DNA from: Paenibacillus sp. PL2-23
GTDB taxonomy: Bacteria > Bacillota > Bacilli > Paenibacillales > Paenibacillaceae
Reading direction: 5' to 3'
DNA length: 64,000 bases
NCBI RefSeq assembly: GCF_040834005.1
Contig: NZ_CP162129.1
Coordinates: 261,501 to 325,500 of the forward strand
The position numbers and the translations under genes were made by a program. Shown here one piece after another: positions 34,976-44,979 of the stretch. The notes under the pieces are model-generated. The model worked only from the letters and a program-made list of their open reading frames with translations. It did not search any database and was not told where the DNA came from. Each line of letters opens with the position of its first letter. Within the stretch, counting starts at the first letter, position 1.

Positions 34976-36523
34976 CTATCTGCGGGTTAACCGCTTAATG
35001 GTGCCCTCTTCCGTCAACAGGCGCTGCATCTTGGCCATGTTGTCTGCCTGCATGAGGTGATAACTGTTCACCACGGGCTTCGCTTGCTCCATGTCGTCAA
35101 GATTCGCAAGCTCTCCTAAGCAGCTACGCCATTCATAGAGACGCGCAAGCAGAGATATCCTCAAATCCAGATACTCAGGCTCATGAAACAGATTGTTCAT
35201 CTCATGAGGATCGTCCCCCAGGTGGTACAGCTCACCTTCCACAATATCCTCTAGAAACATGGGTGTATATTTCAAGAAATGATCGTTCAGCAGCCTATCA
35301 TGCACATGCTGCTGTCCAGGGTATATCGTCAGCTTCCATTGATCTTGACGAATCATAAGCGCAGGCTCAAGCTGCACACCGCCAGAGAAGATATGGCCGA
35401 ATACTTCCCTCTTGGCAGCTCCTGGCTCTCCGCGCAGCAAGGGCAGAAGCGACGTTCCCTGCACGCATTCCGGCGTGTCAATGCCTGCGGCGTCCAATAA
35501 GGTTGGCATCACATCGACAATCTCAGCCAATGCGTCATAGGTGCCGCGATAACGAGATTTCGGGAATTTGATCATGAGCGGGATGCGAGTCACTTCCTCA
35601 TACATGATCCCCCACTTCTCAATGAACCCGTGCTCACCCATCATGGAGCCGTGATCGGAGGTGAATACAAGGATGGCATCATCGTAGAGATTAAGCTCCT
35701 TCAATCGATCAACCACTTGCCCGACGCGAGCATCTACATGGGTAATTAAGCCGTAATAGCTGGCCATGCTTTTGCGATAGTCCTCCTCTGTCAAGTGGTG
35801 AAAGCCTCGGGCTTGATAATAATACCGATGCAGAAGAGGCTTGGAGCGAAGGTCCTCCTTCCATGACAGTGGCAGAGGGATATCTTCAGCCGCATACATG
35901 GACGCATAGGGCTCCGTCGGAAAATAAGGCGTGTGCGGGTCCATCATGGAAAGCCGATAAAACAGTGGCCGCTCACTGTCCTTCAGCGCCTCCATGCGAT
36001 CGACGTAAGCTTGAGTCAGCCGTGAGTCGGTGGTATCCTCCGGTCTCTGTGGATTCACGCCATGTATGACAAGCGGGATCTCGCCTTCATTTTTTTTGTA
36101 CACACTGTTTCTCAGCACGTCCCGGTCCGTTACGCCAAAAGCATCCACGCCGCCGCTATGGTACAGCTCACGGGGATATAGCTCCTCAAAGCCGAAGGTG
36201 CCCGGTGTGTTAAAATGGATTTTGCCATAATTAATCGTGCGATATCCGTTATCGCTCATGATGCCGTACAGGGATATTTCATCTGCAACCGGTGCAAATG
36301 AATTGTCCAGCACACCGTGGCTCGGCCCGTACCGTCCGGTTGCCAGACTGACCCGGGCTGGGGCGCACATTGGACAGTTGGTATACGCGTTGGTGAATAC
36401 GGCGCAGTCCTCAGCTAGCTGATCCAGGTGCGGCGTTTGCACGATGCCATGACCCCGGAACCCCAGCGTATCGGCTCTCAGTTCATCCGTCATGATAAAA
36501 AAGATATGCGGCTGTCTGCTCAT
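34976..36523 (-). CDS. Cytoplasmic-type sulfatase with Cys (CxPxR) active-site motif
   Basis: This 515-residue member of the alkaline phosphatase/sulfatase superfamily has a metal-binding start (FFIMTDELRADTLG), the maturation motif CAPAR inside CPMCAPARVSLATGRYG (about 48-64), where Cys becomes formylglycine, and a DHGSMMGEHG segment (about 295). No signal peptide is visible, so it acts inside the cell on an imported sulfated compound. ATG follows GGGAGGCATGCTTGA, 15 bases after the FAD-oxidoreductase stop: a two-gene operon. A phosphonate or phosphate ester substrate cannot be excluded. Confidence 0.88.
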   Translation of the reverse strand: MSRQPHIFFIMTDELRADTLGFRGHGIVQTPHLDQLAEDCAVFTNAYTNCPMCAPARVSLATGRYGPSHGVLDNSFAPVADEISLYGIMSDNGYRTINYGKIHFNTPGTFGFEELYPRELYHSGGVDAFGVTDRDVLRNSVYKKNEGEIPLVIHGVNPQRPEDTTDSRLTQAYVDRMEALKDSERPLFYRLSMMDPHTPYFPTEPYASMYAAEDIPLPLSWKEDLRSKPLLHRYYYQARGFHHLTEEDYRKSMASYYGLITHVDARVGQVVDRLKELNLYDDAILVFTSDHGSMMGEHGFIEKWGIMYEEVTRIPLMIKFPKSRYRGTYDALAEIVDVMPTLLDAAGIDTPECVQGTSLLPLLRGEPGAAKREVFGHIFSGGVQLEPALMIRQDQWKLTIYPGQQHVHDRLLNDHFLKYTPMFLEDIVEGELYHLGDDPHEMNNLFHEPEYLDLRISLLARLYEWRSCLGELANLDDMEQAKPVVNSYHLMQADNMAKMQRLLTEEGTIKRLTRR

Positions 36524-36538
36524 TCAAGCATGCCTCCC

Positions 36539-38785
36539 TTATTGATAAGCTCTTACCTCATAGACGCCAACGCGTCTTGCGCCATTCGTGCGGTGGAACA
36601 CGATCTTGCATTCATTCGTCTGAATGGGCTCAAATTGCAGCCTGTTGACTCGATGATAGTTGTCTTGAACAGCAATAACTTCCACGTAGTCATCCTTCGA
36701 TTTGGCATAAACCGTATAATCCTTCACCAAGGTGGGAAACACTGAGAAATCCTTGTATATTTCCAGGTTATCGTAGTTGTAATTCAGGTTGGAGTCGAAT
36801 GCCAGCTGCAATTGGCTGATGGTCTGCAGGTCAGGAAAGCGGATACACAGCTCTTCATCCCCATTCGTCAGATCGGACAGCCACAGGTTAGGCAGGCCAT
36901 GGTTTCGCGATAAGCCGTTGATGACATTCTCTGCGCCGTACACGTCTTGCTCCGGAGTTGTTCGGTAGCAGGGAAGCCCCTTCTCCAGCTTCCACATCTC
37001 CTTCTTGACCTCCAAGGTGTCAATATCGCAGAAGGTGGTACGCCGGTTCATAGGCCTTTTTTTCAGTAAAAATACGCCATTCACTTCGTCCTCGCACATA
37101 CCTAGTTGAATGCCGGGGTTGGGCTCCAGCTCTATAAACAGCTTTCCAGTGTCTGTCTCCGCGTGCACAGGCAGATGAATCCATGTAAATTCTGTTGTGG
37201 CTGGCACCTTGACGATGCCTTCATACAGCTTGATCTGCGGTGCGTAATTCTGATGCTTGGCAGGAGCGTACACGGTGTAATGAAGCTCAGTCGCCGATTC
37301 GCTGCGCAGTTGAAGGGACAGCTCCTCCACCCTCTTCTTCACCGGTACGATCAGTGCATATTTGCCGTCCAGCGTCTGGCTGGATGTCATCTGTTCCATC
37401 GAGGAGACGTGCACCGAGCTGGTTGATACAGTCGCTCTCCTGCACAGATCAAGAGCATCATCGTTTTGCTTGCCGATAATGTATTGATCATTGGCAAGCA
37501 GCAGCTGCTGCAGCTCCTTCATATGCTGTTGAAGAACCTCCCGGGGCTTTACGTTGTACTTCCGGCAGAGATAGGCTGCAGCAGCACACGACTGCCCCAA
37601 CACGGCGAGAGTGGCCATCACTCTTGTGGAGCCGAATGCGACATGAGTCGTCGACATGCAGCGGCTGGCTACGAATAAATTGGTTATATTTTTGGAATAG
37701 CAGCTCCGATAAGGGATAGGGTATACGCCATGCAGGACGAAATGCCGGGTCGTCATGTCCTTGGAGAAAAAACCTTCTGTAGCATGGAGGTCGATCGACC
37801 ATCCGCCATAGCCAATGGCATCCTCAAAATCGGTCTGCTCGACGATATCGCCCTCTGTCAGAATATAGTCTCCGATCAGCCTTCTGGATTCACGCTTGCC
37901 TGGTGCGCTGCTGACAAATTCTAAGTCATACTGAGCCGAGTCGTAGCTGCCGCTGTTCTTGATATGATTCCAGATGCCGAAGACCAGCTCACGGTGATTT
38001 TGCATGATCTCCTCATTGTGTTCGATCTGATCCTTCCCATGTCCAATTTCATAGAACCATTGCATCCGATACCCCTCGTATCGGGTATTGCCTTCCATGC
38101 GCTCCGGAATTTCTCGATGCTGCAGCGCCTCTTCCACAGACAGACTGTTGGCGAAATCGGGCATGACAAACTTGGCGGGCCTGCCCGTATCCTTTGAGTA
38201 CCATGATAGTGTGCTAAGCAGCACATGGTTATCGGCTTCGTCAGGCGCAATACGTTCATTAAATTCCGATTTGGCCTCTCGTCCAGTACGGTATTCCGCT
38301 CCCGCCAGATATCCAACCGTTCCGTCTCCCGTATCATCCAGGAATAACGGACTATAAAAGTCAAATCGTTTCTCCGTACCCTGCTGCGCTCCCGAGACAT
38401 ATACAATACATCCCTTGCCGTCCGTCTCTACCCTGTCAACGTTGGTGTTCAAATATAAGGAGAGGTTAAGCTCTCGCATCACAAAGTCAAGAAGAACGGT
38501 TTCCCACAAATAAGCGTTGCCTTGAGGATTGCGATACAGATTCTCAAGACGCAGCTCCTCCATGATGCCCGTCTCCCTTGCATAGAAGTTGAATTCCTGG
38601 GCTCCGTCTGCACCGGCTACATTAATGCGATTCTCGGGACTGGCATTTCCTCCGAGATACCCTCGATTATTAATCAAAGCCACCTTCATCCCTAGCCGTG
38701 CAGCTTGAATCGCTGCGCAGATTCCCGGCATGCCTCCTCCTACTACCGTTAAATCCTGCTCCACCTTTATGATTTTAAATTCCAT
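36539..38785 (-). CDS. FAD-dependent oxidoreductase with C-terminal discoidin-like domain
   Basis: This 748-residue protein of the FAD_oxidored type has the dinucleotide-binding motif LTVVGGGMPGICAAIQAARL (residues 10-29), then LINNRGYLGGNASPENRI, and a middle region with FVASRCMSTTHVAFGSTRVM. A C-terminal F5/8 type C (discoidin-like) beta-sandwich (about 620-748) probably binds carbohydrate. No signal peptide is seen. It may oxidise a sugar or sugar acid. It is transcribed with the sulfatase and is divergent from the AraC gene, which probably controls it. The exact substrate is unknown. Confidence 0.83.
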   Translation of the reverse strand: MEFKIIKVEQDLTVVGGGMPGICAAIQAARLGMKVALINNRGYLGGNASPENRINVAGADGAQEFNFYARETGIMEELRLENLYRNPQGNAYLWETVLLDFVMRELNLSLYLNTNVDRVETDGKGCIVYVSGAQQGTEKRFDFYSPLFLDDTGDGTVGYLAGAEYRTGREAKSEFNERIAPDEADNHVLLSTLSWYSKDTGRPAKFVMPDFANSLSVEEALQHREIPERMEGNTRYEGYRMQWFYEIGHGKDQIEHNEEIMQNHRELVFGIWNHIKNSGSYDSAQYDLEFVSSAPGKRESRRLIGDYILTEGDIVEQTDFEDAIGYGGWSIDLHATEGFFSKDMTTRHFVLHGVYPIPYRSCYSKNITNLFVASRCMSTTHVAFGSTRVMATLAVLGQSCAAAAYLCRKYNVKPREVLQQHMKELQQLLLANDQYIIGKQNDDALDLCRRATVSTSSVHVSSMEQMTSSQTLDGKYALIVPVKKRVEELSLQLRSESATELHYTVYAPAKHQNYAPQIKLYEGIVKVPATTEFTWIHLPVHAETDTGKLFIELEPNPGIQLGMCEDEVNGVFLLKKRPMNRRTTFCDIDTLEVKKEMWKLEKGLPCYRTTPEQDVYGAENVINGLSRNHGLPNLWLSDLTNGDEELCIRFPDLQTISQLQLAFDSNLNYNYDNLEIYKDFSVFPTLVKDYTVYAKSKDDYVEVIAVQDNYHRVNRLQFEPIQTNECKIVFHRTNGARRVGVYEVRAYQ

Positions 38786-38932
38786 TCGCTGTTGCCTCCC
38801 TTAAAGCTTGTCTCATATCTATATAATAGTTTCTATAGAAATCCTATTACATGCACGGAACTGTAGGATTGATATCTTATATCAACTTTATTAGAATAGT
38901 GGTGACCCTGACTGAAAGGGAGGACGCATACA

Positions 38933-39736
38933 ATGGACACTCGAGTTGTCATTAACCGTAATGAATTGCCGTCACTGATGTCTATAGGCGTGTTTGAAAC
39001 CTCCAGACCGTGGATTCATTTGGACCGGATCCTGGCTATTGATACGATGCTTTATGTGACGAACGGCGCTGTAACGGTATGCGAAGAAAACACAGACTAC
39101 ACCATATCCGAGGGAGAGGTGTTTTTTCTTAAGCACCAATGCCGTCATTGGGGGAGGCTGCCCATTGCGCCGGGCTCTAGATGGTTCTGGATCTCATTCC
39201 TGCCATTCCGAAGCCTGGGTGAAGAGCAGCAGCTTATTCTTCCGAAGCAGTACAAGCTAACCCAGGAGGAGCCCTTCGTGTCCATGGTGGAGACGATGCT
39301 GCAGCTGTATGCCTCCTCCTCCCCAGTAAGGCATGAACGGCTTAACGGTATGCTGTACCAGATCTTGTACGAGCTGCTGCATCAGCATCTGCATGGAGGA
39401 GAGGAGCATTCTCCCTCATCCCTAACAGCCAAAATCATAAAGCTTCTGAAGCAGCAGGCGGAGCTGCCCTTCGACAGCCATGCGATTGCGAACGCAATGA
39501 ATATGAATTACACCTATCTGGGACGCGTGTTTAAACTGAATACGGGAACTACGATCAACCACTACTACCGGAGACTGAAGATAGAGAGAGCCATTGCCTA
39601 CATGCAATCCGACATGTTGAACATCTCGCAAATAAGTGAACGGCTCTCATTTCCCAATCCTTATTACTTCAGCCGTGTATTCAAACAGGTTACGGGTGTA
39701 TCTCCCAAAGAATATCAGCAGCAGCTCTACCGATAG
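38933..39736 (+). CDS. AraC family transcriptional regulator
   Basis: This 267-residue protein has an N-terminal cupin sensing domain (about 10-100) and a C-terminal AraC DNA-binding domain with two HTH motifs (HAIANAMNMNYTYLGRVFKL and ISQISERLSFPNPYYFSRVF). AraC regulators of this size usually activate sugar-use genes when the sugar binds the cupin. It is divergent from the oxidoreductase-sulfatase operon (147-base gap) and convergent with the ABC importer, so both are likely targets. ATG follows GGGAGGACGCATACA. Confidence 0.9.
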   Translation: MDTRVVINRNELPSLMSIGVFETSRPWIHLDRILAIDTMLYVTNGAVTVCEENTDYTISEGEVFFLKHQCRHWGRLPIAPGSRWFWISFLPFRSLGEEQQLILPKQYKLTQEEPFVSMVETMLQLYASSSPVRHERLNGMLYQILYELLHQHLHGGEEHSPSSLTAKIIKLLKQQAELPFDSHAIANAMNMNYTYLGRVFKLNTGTTINHYYRRLKIERAIAYMQSDMLNISQISERLSFPNPYYFSRVFKQVTGVSPKEYQQQLYR

Positions 39737-39769
39737 CCGAAGCTCTCGCCAAGCTTGGATGGTTGGAAA

Positions 39770-39808
39770 AGCCCCCTATCCTATGCGATAAGCATGGGAT
39801 AGGGGGCT
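39770..39808. terminator. Bidirectional terminator between araC-type gene and SBP gene
   Basis: AGCCCCCTATCC pairs with GGATAGGGGGCT, with a short AT-rich loop; it lies between two convergent genes. Confidence 0.85.
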
Positions 39809-39816
39809 GCTTGGCC

Positions 39817-41181
39817 TTACTTCTTCTTAATCGTTTCGTCGCCGCGCCGTTTAATGTTTTCAATCGTTTTCTCCAGCGCTTGCTCCTTCACGAGGTACTT
39901 CTCAACCTCTTCGGTAATGACCTTCTCGTATTGCACGTTGTTAGGGCCCATTACCTTCTCGCCTACAAAGACAGTCTCAGCGTTAGTGAACACAGATTTC
40001 AGATGATCGACGGTAATGCCGTCATCCGCAAGAGCTTCGCCAAAGATCTCGAAGAGCTCCTCCTGCGCAACTGTACGATTGGCGGATTCGGAGGAGTCCG
40101 CATATTGGGCGGAGAGTCGGCTCAGATCCAGAGCGATTTCAAGTGCGAGCTCAGGATCAGCGGAAGTCGGCGAAATGCCAAATCCATTCACGATTCCCCA
40201 TGTTTTGGTTTGCTCCCCGCTGTCGACAGGCAGTGGAGCAACGCCCATCTTCCAATCCCGCGGGAATTTCTCCTTGTTCGCTGCCCATGGCAGTACCCAA
40301 CCGCCTTGAATATTCATAGCGTAAGAACCATTCATGAATGCTGGTGGATCAATCTTGGAGGTGACGGCATTGGCGTGCGTCGGCATACTGCTGTCCACAT
40401 GCATCATATTAAAGGTACGCTCCATGGCTTTGGCGAAAGCGGGATCCTCGATGTTGGACAAGCCTTCGCTGGTATAGAAATGCTCGCCGCCGCCGAGCGC
40501 CATAATGGCATCGCCATACCAGAAGGTGCCCCATGGAAGATAGAATGCGCCATACTTCTTATTGGCGCCTTCGCCGCTAGTCAGCTGCTTGGCCAGCTCA
40601 CGATATTCATCCCACGTCATTGGAATCTTGTCGTCCGGGTACGGAACGCCTGCTTTGTCGAACATATCCTTGTTGTAGTACAGCGCCCAGCGGGTAATAT
40701 TATGAGGTACGATGAACAGCTGTCCATTATTGCTCGCATTGTCTACATAAGGACCAAATTCCTTTGTGAAATCCACCCCAATCTTCTGTGCAAGCTCATC
40801 CAGCGGAACGATTGTGCCTGCATCCGACCACTGCTGTTGTAGCATCGGATTAGCGACAATAATAAGATCTACCTGGCTGCCGGCTGCGATAGCGATTGGA
40901 ACAGCTGTCAGGAAATCCGCTTCTCTGCCATGAAAGTCGAATGTGACATGCTTGTACTTCTCCAGCTTCTGGATCTCCTCCATCGCCTTTTGCATTTTAA
41001 TATCTTCATCGATACCGTTCAAATGGATGACCATCTTGATAGGCTTCTTGGCATCGGAGCCTTCCTTGGACTCATTTCCTTTGGACGCAGGTGTCTCTCC
41101 GCCATTGGATGACTGACTGCAGGCTGCAAGTAACGACATGACGAGAACAATCATAAGCAGAATGGTCATTTGTCTTTTCAT
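39817..41181 (-). CDS. Sugar ABC transporter substrate-binding lipoprotein
   Basis: This 454-residue family 1 solute-binding protein has a lipobox (LLAACSQSS, lipid-bearing Cys at about residue 21), followed by a Gly/Ser/Glu-rich linker. Then come the two-lobe fold with WALYYNKDMFDKAGVPYPDD and a C-terminal KEQALEKTIENIKRRGDE segment typical of MalE-like proteins. It delivers an oligosaccharide or glycoside to the two permeases encoded upstream. No ATPase gene is present, so a shared MsmX-type ATPase is probably used, as is usual in Bacillota. Confidence 0.9.
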   Translation of the reverse strand: MKRQMTILLMIVLVMSLLAACSQSSNGGETPASKGNESKEGSDAKKPIKMVIHLNGIDEDIKMQKAMEEIQKLEKYKHVTFDFHGREADFLTAVPIAIAAGSQVDLIIVANPMLQQQWSDAGTIVPLDELAQKIGVDFTKEFGPYVDNASNNGQLFIVPHNITRWALYYNKDMFDKAGVPYPDDKIPMTWDEYRELAKQLTSGEGANKKYGAFYLPWGTFWYGDAIMALGGGEHFYTSEGLSNIEDPAFAKAMERTFNMMHVDSSMPTHANAVTSKIDPPAFMNGSYAMNIQGGWVLPWAANKEKFPRDWKMGVAPLPVDSGEQTKTWGIVNGFGISPTSADPELALEIALDLSRLSAQYADSSESANRTVAQEELFEIFGEALADDGITVDHLKSVFTNAETVFVGEKVMGPNNVQYEKVITEEVEKYLVKEQALEKTIENIKRRGDETIKKK

Positions 41182-41251
41182 CGCTTATTACCCCTTTTAT
41201 AATGATTTATTATGATTAAGCGGCAAGCCGCTCTACCATCGCAACAATGGG

Positions 41252-42082
41252 CTAACCTTTGACGCCTGATAGCGCAACACCCTCTACAAAGTGCCTTTGC
41301 GCAAACAAATACACGACGATAATCGGAATCAGTGCGAGGGTCGCGCCTGCCATTTGCACGGCAAAGTTAGTAGAATATTCTCCCTTGAAGCTGGCAATTC
41401 CGACGCTCAGCACCTGCTTCAGCGGGTCGTTGATATAAATGAGCGAGCTAAAGTATTCATTCCAACCCCATGTAAATGCCAGTATGAACAACGCTGTAAT
41501 TTGTGATTTTGCAAGCGGCAGCACGATACGACCGAAAGTCGTATATTCATTGCACCCATCGATTTTGGCCGCTTGCAGAAGATCATTGGGAATAGAGGTG
41601 AAAAACTGCCGCATAAGAAAGATGGAGAACGCGTTGAACATCCAGGGAAGCGCCACGCTGAGCACGTTATTAATTAAGCCCAGCTCCTTAAAAATCATAA
41701 ATTGCGGAATGATTCGGACCTCTACCGGAATCATCATCGTGGCAATAAAGAGCAGGAAGATCGTATTCTTCCCCTTGAAATCCAGCTTGGCAAAGGCATA
41801 ACCGGCAATGGTGCTGACAAACAACACCAGGAACACAATATAAAAGGTAACCAATGCCGTATTGGCGTACCAATTCAGAAAGGGGAATTCGGTAATCGCC
41901 GTCGTATAATTGCTGGTATTCACATTGTCGGGAATCCATTGGATGGGCATCTGGAATACTTCGCTTTCATATTTGAAGGATGCGGACAGCATCCAGGCAA
42001 GCGGGAATACCATAATGAGCCCCACCGCAACGAGTATTAGATTTCGAACCCACCGGATCGTAAGCGTCATGCTGCTACTCAC
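41252..42082 (-). CDS. Sugar ABC transporter permease, MalG type
   Basis: This 276-residue permease has six membrane helices and the EAA-type loop DLLQAAKIDGCNEYTTFGRI (about 164-183) that contacts the ATPase. The start is GTG at 42082 with GAGGAGGGGAAATTCT before it, 15 bases after the preceding permease stop. It pairs with the MalF-type protein to import a sugar. Confidence 0.93.
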   Translation of the reverse strand: MSSSMTLTIRWVRNLILVAVGLIMVFPLAWMLSASFKYESEVFQMPIQWIPDNVNTSNYTTAITEFPFLNWYANTALVTFYIVFLVLFVSTIAGYAFAKLDFKGKNTIFLLFIATMMIPVEVRIIPQFMIFKELGLINNVLSVALPWMFNAFSIFLMRQFFTSIPNDLLQAAKIDGCNEYTTFGRIVLPLAKSQITALFILAFTWGWNEYFSSLIYINDPLKQVLSVGIASFKGEYSTNFAVQMAGATLALIPIIVVYLFAQRHFVEGVALSGVKG

Positions 42083-42097
42083 AGAATTTCCCCTCCT

Positions 42098-42997
42098 CTA
42101 TGCATATTTGACCCATTTTTTCTGACCGTACCATTGCACCATAGTTACAATCACCACCAGAACAAAGAATATCCAGGAAACTGCAGATGCGTATCCCATG
42201 TTATATTGCTTAAAGGCTGTGTCATAAATGTGGTAGACCATCGTCACGGATGCCGTTCCTGGTCCCCCCTGCGTCATGACCATCACCTCAGCAAAGATCT
42301 GGAAGGAGGAAATAACAGAGGTGATCATGAGGAAAAACGTAGTAGGAGAAATCATCGGAACGGTAATTCTGAAAAACTGCTGCAGCTTGTTGGCGCCGTC
42401 AATGGATGCCGCCTCATAATAAGTGCTGGATATCCCCTGTAGTCCGGCCAAATAAATGACAATGCAGTACCCCAAGTGCTTCCATATCCAAAACAAGGCA
42501 ATCGTGGGAAGCGCCCACTTTACACTCATCACCCAGCCCGGAGGCGAGTCTACACCAAGTGCTTGAAGGACGTAATTGACTGGACCGAATTCGGGCTGGA
42601 ATAACGCCGAGAACACGAGGGCAGCAGCCGTAATCGTCGTAATATAGGGCACAAAATACATGGCGCGCAGCAGTCCGCGGCCCAAAATACGTGCGTTAAG
42701 CTGTATAGCAATGACCAGCGACAAGATGAGCAGAAGCGGCACCGCCATTACAACGAGCAGCAGGTTGTTCATGAGTCCAATTCGAAAATATTCATTATCA
42801 ATCGCATCCGCGTAATTCTGCAAGCCAATGAATGTGGAGCCTGAAGCCCCTTTGAACATGTTCCAGTCCATAAAGCTGAGATACAACGAATTAAACAGCG
42901 GATAGGCCATAAACGCCAAAAAACCGATAAATGCCGGCAATATAAATGAATAGCCCACTGCATTTTCTCTTAAGCTTAGTTTCCTTCTGGATGCCAC
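42098..42997 (-). CDS. Sugar ABC transporter permease, MalF type
   Basis: This 299-residue permease has six membrane helices and the EAA loop TYYEAASIDGANKLQQFFRI (about 190-209). The start is GTG with GGGGAGGGATTACG before it. It is first in the importer operon (permease, permease, binding lipoprotein). A cre-like site lies 75 bases upstream, so glucose repression is likely. Confidence 0.93.
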   Translation of the reverse strand: MASRRKLSLRENAVGYSFILPAFIGFLAFMAYPLFNSLYLSFMDWNMFKGASGSTFIGLQNYADAIDNEYFRIGLMNNLLLVVMAVPLLLILSLVIAIQLNARILGRGLLRAMYFVPYITTITAAALVFSALFQPEFGPVNYVLQALGVDSPPGWVMSVKWALPTIALFWIWKHLGYCIVIYLAGLQGISSTYYEAASIDGANKLQQFFRITVPMISPTTFFLMITSVISSFQIFAEVMVMTQGGPGTASVTMVYHIYDTAFKQYNMGYASAVSWIFFVLVVIVTMVQWYGQKKWVKYA

Positions 42998-43071
42998 CGT
43001 AATCCCTCCCCAAATTCCAAACCATCGTTTAAATATTATATATAAAAATTAATTCTATACTTGTATTCTAG

Positions 43072-43085
43072 TTAAAGCGCTTCCA
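43072..43085. promoter_or_regulatory. Cre-like site upstream of the ABC importer
   Basis: TTAAAGCGCTTCCA matches the CcpA site consensus TGWAARCGYTWNCW at all but one position. It is 75 bases upstream of the first permease start, in an AT-rich promoter-like tract. Confidence 0.6.
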
Positions 43086-43188
43086 ATAGTCAAGAAATTT
43101 ATACTATATATAAAATTAACAATTACATATAAAACAATGAGGGTGCCGATTATTCATCCTTGTATGAATGGCATTGCAGAGTGTATGA

Positions 43189-43243
43189 CAAAAAAAGCGG
43201 GACTCGCTTAAGCATGATGCTTAAACGGGTCCCGCTTTTTTTT
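43189..43243. terminator. Terminator downstream of the DUF1593 gene
   Basis: A long stem (AAAAAAAGCGGGAC...TTAAGCAT with ATGCTTAA...GTCCCGCTTTTTTT) has T-runs in both directions. It ends the lacI-DUF1593 unit. Confidence 0.88.
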
Positions 43244-43379
43244 AACCACAATAGAATTTATAGGTTTTCGAGTATTCGAAAAACGGAAATTCTATTTGGC
43301 GATAAATCCTACATCTAAACGCGGTCGCTCATCTCTGAAAGGCCTCGATAGAGGATTTCTCATATTGAATTTTGGGCCA

Positions 43380-44954
43380 TCATGAGATGAACGACTTGCC
43401 GCCGCGCTGTACAGTCAGCACAACCCTCAAGTACGAGGTCAAGGCTGGCCGCCCGTGATTGACGGCTTCCAAGATGAAGTGCAGGGTCTGCCCGCTCGAC
43501 GCATCATGGGGAACGGTGAAGCTTGAGACGACGTCGCGCTTGCTAACCTTCAAGCTGGCCGCCTCCGGTGACCCCGGTGCGGGAATAGTGGCCGGATAGG
43601 GCTGCTGCTCAGGGGCGGCAGTGCCAGGCGCGGCCAGCCATTCTATGGCTCCCGGATACGTATCGGCCTCCTCGTAGCGCCACCACCTGCCCGTCACATG
43701 GCCATTGTCCGGGTCCTGGACCGCTGCCGCCAAGGTGACGACTTCCCCGGGGCGCACCACAAGGCTATTGCTCCTGGGGCTCAGGAGCTGTGCAATTGGC
43801 GGATGGCTGGCATCCTCGTAACGAGGGGTAACGGTCCACTTCATGCGGGCTGCGAAGTCGCGCTGCGCGGCGCCGAACCAGCGGGCGACGGCATAGGAGT
43901 GTGAAGCGATGCCGTCTGGCGTAATATCTTTGCCGCCCCGTCCGCCCCAGCCGCCGTAGCTGCCGTCGATATGAGCATCAAGTCCATTGTTAATGAGGTT
44001 CATGAAGATGGAGGTATCGCCCTCCGATATCCAGGCGCCGGGCTCCTTCAGCGCTTTATACCAGACGTTGTAACCAAGCTCTTGCAGCTGCTCAACCGTC
44101 AGGCCGGCGAAGCCGAAGAAGTCAGTTCGGTCGTTCTGATGCATAATCTTCCCGTCTCCCCACACACGGTAGAACTCGCCAAAGGGGCCTACGCTTGAGA
44201 CATGCTCCTTCATCCAGGCAGAGGACAGATATTGCTGGTCATGAGGCAAGGCCTCCTGATGCGCCCCGTAACCCCATATGCCGGTGGACATATCCCGGCA
44301 TTCTATATCCGGCCATTGAGGTCTGATATAACCGGGATAGACGCCGTCTTGATCCCCGAACGCCTGGAGGATGACCTTCCTGCATACATGGCGATAGATG
44401 TCCTCCCAGGCTTTCGTATGCTTGTAAGTCTCTTCAATGGATAACAAGGCTCTGCCGATGGTCGACATGCCCGCGCCTGATAAGAGATACAGCGGACCAG
44501 GCTTGTCATCCAGAATGAGCGACTTGATGCGATTGGAGCCGGGGCTTTCCTGTGACATATCGCCGGGAAAGCTGACATTGCCTTCATAGATGCGTGATTG
44601 CAGCAGGTCTGGCTCTGGATAGCCGTCGGAATGCGCGATCAGATTGGTGTAGACGCGGGCATAGATGTCGACCCCTTCCTCCATGAATCGGGAATCATGG
44701 TCCCATCTCCATTGCGTGATCGGACCTATGCCGATGTGGGTGTGCTCCGAATTGCCCTCGAACGTAGTTCCTTTCCCGTCACCCTTCCAGTGGTAGATGC
44801 TGCTCTGATAGATGAAAGCTTCTGTATCGAATTGGTCGCTGTAGAGCAGATAACGTACCAATGTATTTAAGTCATCAAGCTCAGGATCCAGCAGAAGCAC
44901 CGTGCGCGGCTTCCTAGCTGCCTGTGCCGATATGCCAGCTTTGATCATGCCCAT
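43380..44954 (-). CDS. DUF1593 protein, nucleoside-hydrolase-like
   Basis: This 524-residue protein has an N-terminal nucleoside hydrolase-like fold with the acidic metal-binding start VLLLDPELDDLNTLVRYLL (about 20-38). Conserved segments DGDYPGYIRPQWPD-like (near 205-220), GAYQ-like ALPHDQQYLSSAWMKEHVSS and SYGGWGGRGGKDI (about 335-347) follow, then a C-terminal Ig-like sandwich (about 400-520). This is the DUF1593 family; hydrolysis of an N- or O-glycoside is inferred from the fold. Unlike many relatives no signal peptide is seen, so the substrate should be intracellular. It follows the lacI-type gene by about 25 bases. Confidence 0.8.
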   Translation of the reverse strand: MGMIKAGISAQAARKPRTVLLLDPELDDLNTLVRYLLYSDQFDTEAFIYQSSIYHWKGDGKGTTFEGNSEHTHIGIGPITQWRWDHDSRFMEEGVDIYARVYTNLIAHSDGYPEPDLLQSRIYEGNVSFPGDMSQESPGSNRIKSLILDDKPGPLYLLSGAGMSTIGRALLSIEETYKHTKAWEDIYRHVCRKVILQAFGDQDGVYPGYIRPQWPDIECRDMSTGIWGYGAHQEALPHDQQYLSSAWMKEHVSSVGPFGEFYRVWGDGKIMHQNDRTDFFGFAGLTVEQLQELGYNVWYKALKEPGAWISEGDTSIFMNLINNGLDAHIDGSYGGWGGRGGKDITPDGIASHSYAVARWFGAAQRDFAARMKWTVTPRYEDASHPPIAQLLSPRSNSLVVRPGEVVTLAAAVQDPDNGHVTGRWWRYEEADTYPGAIEWLAAPGTAAPEQQPYPATIPAPGSPEAASLKVSKRDVVSSFTVPHDASSGQTLHFILEAVNHGRPALTSYLRVVLTVQRGGKSFIS

Positions 44955-44979
44955 GTCACTCCCTATTTGTTGTTATGCC

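Noticed and set aside
43250..43380. Possible gene or repeat between the terminator and the DUF1593 stop
   Set aside because: Only a short TTTTCGA-GTAT-TCGAAAA palindrome is present; no coding signal and no second copy was seen.
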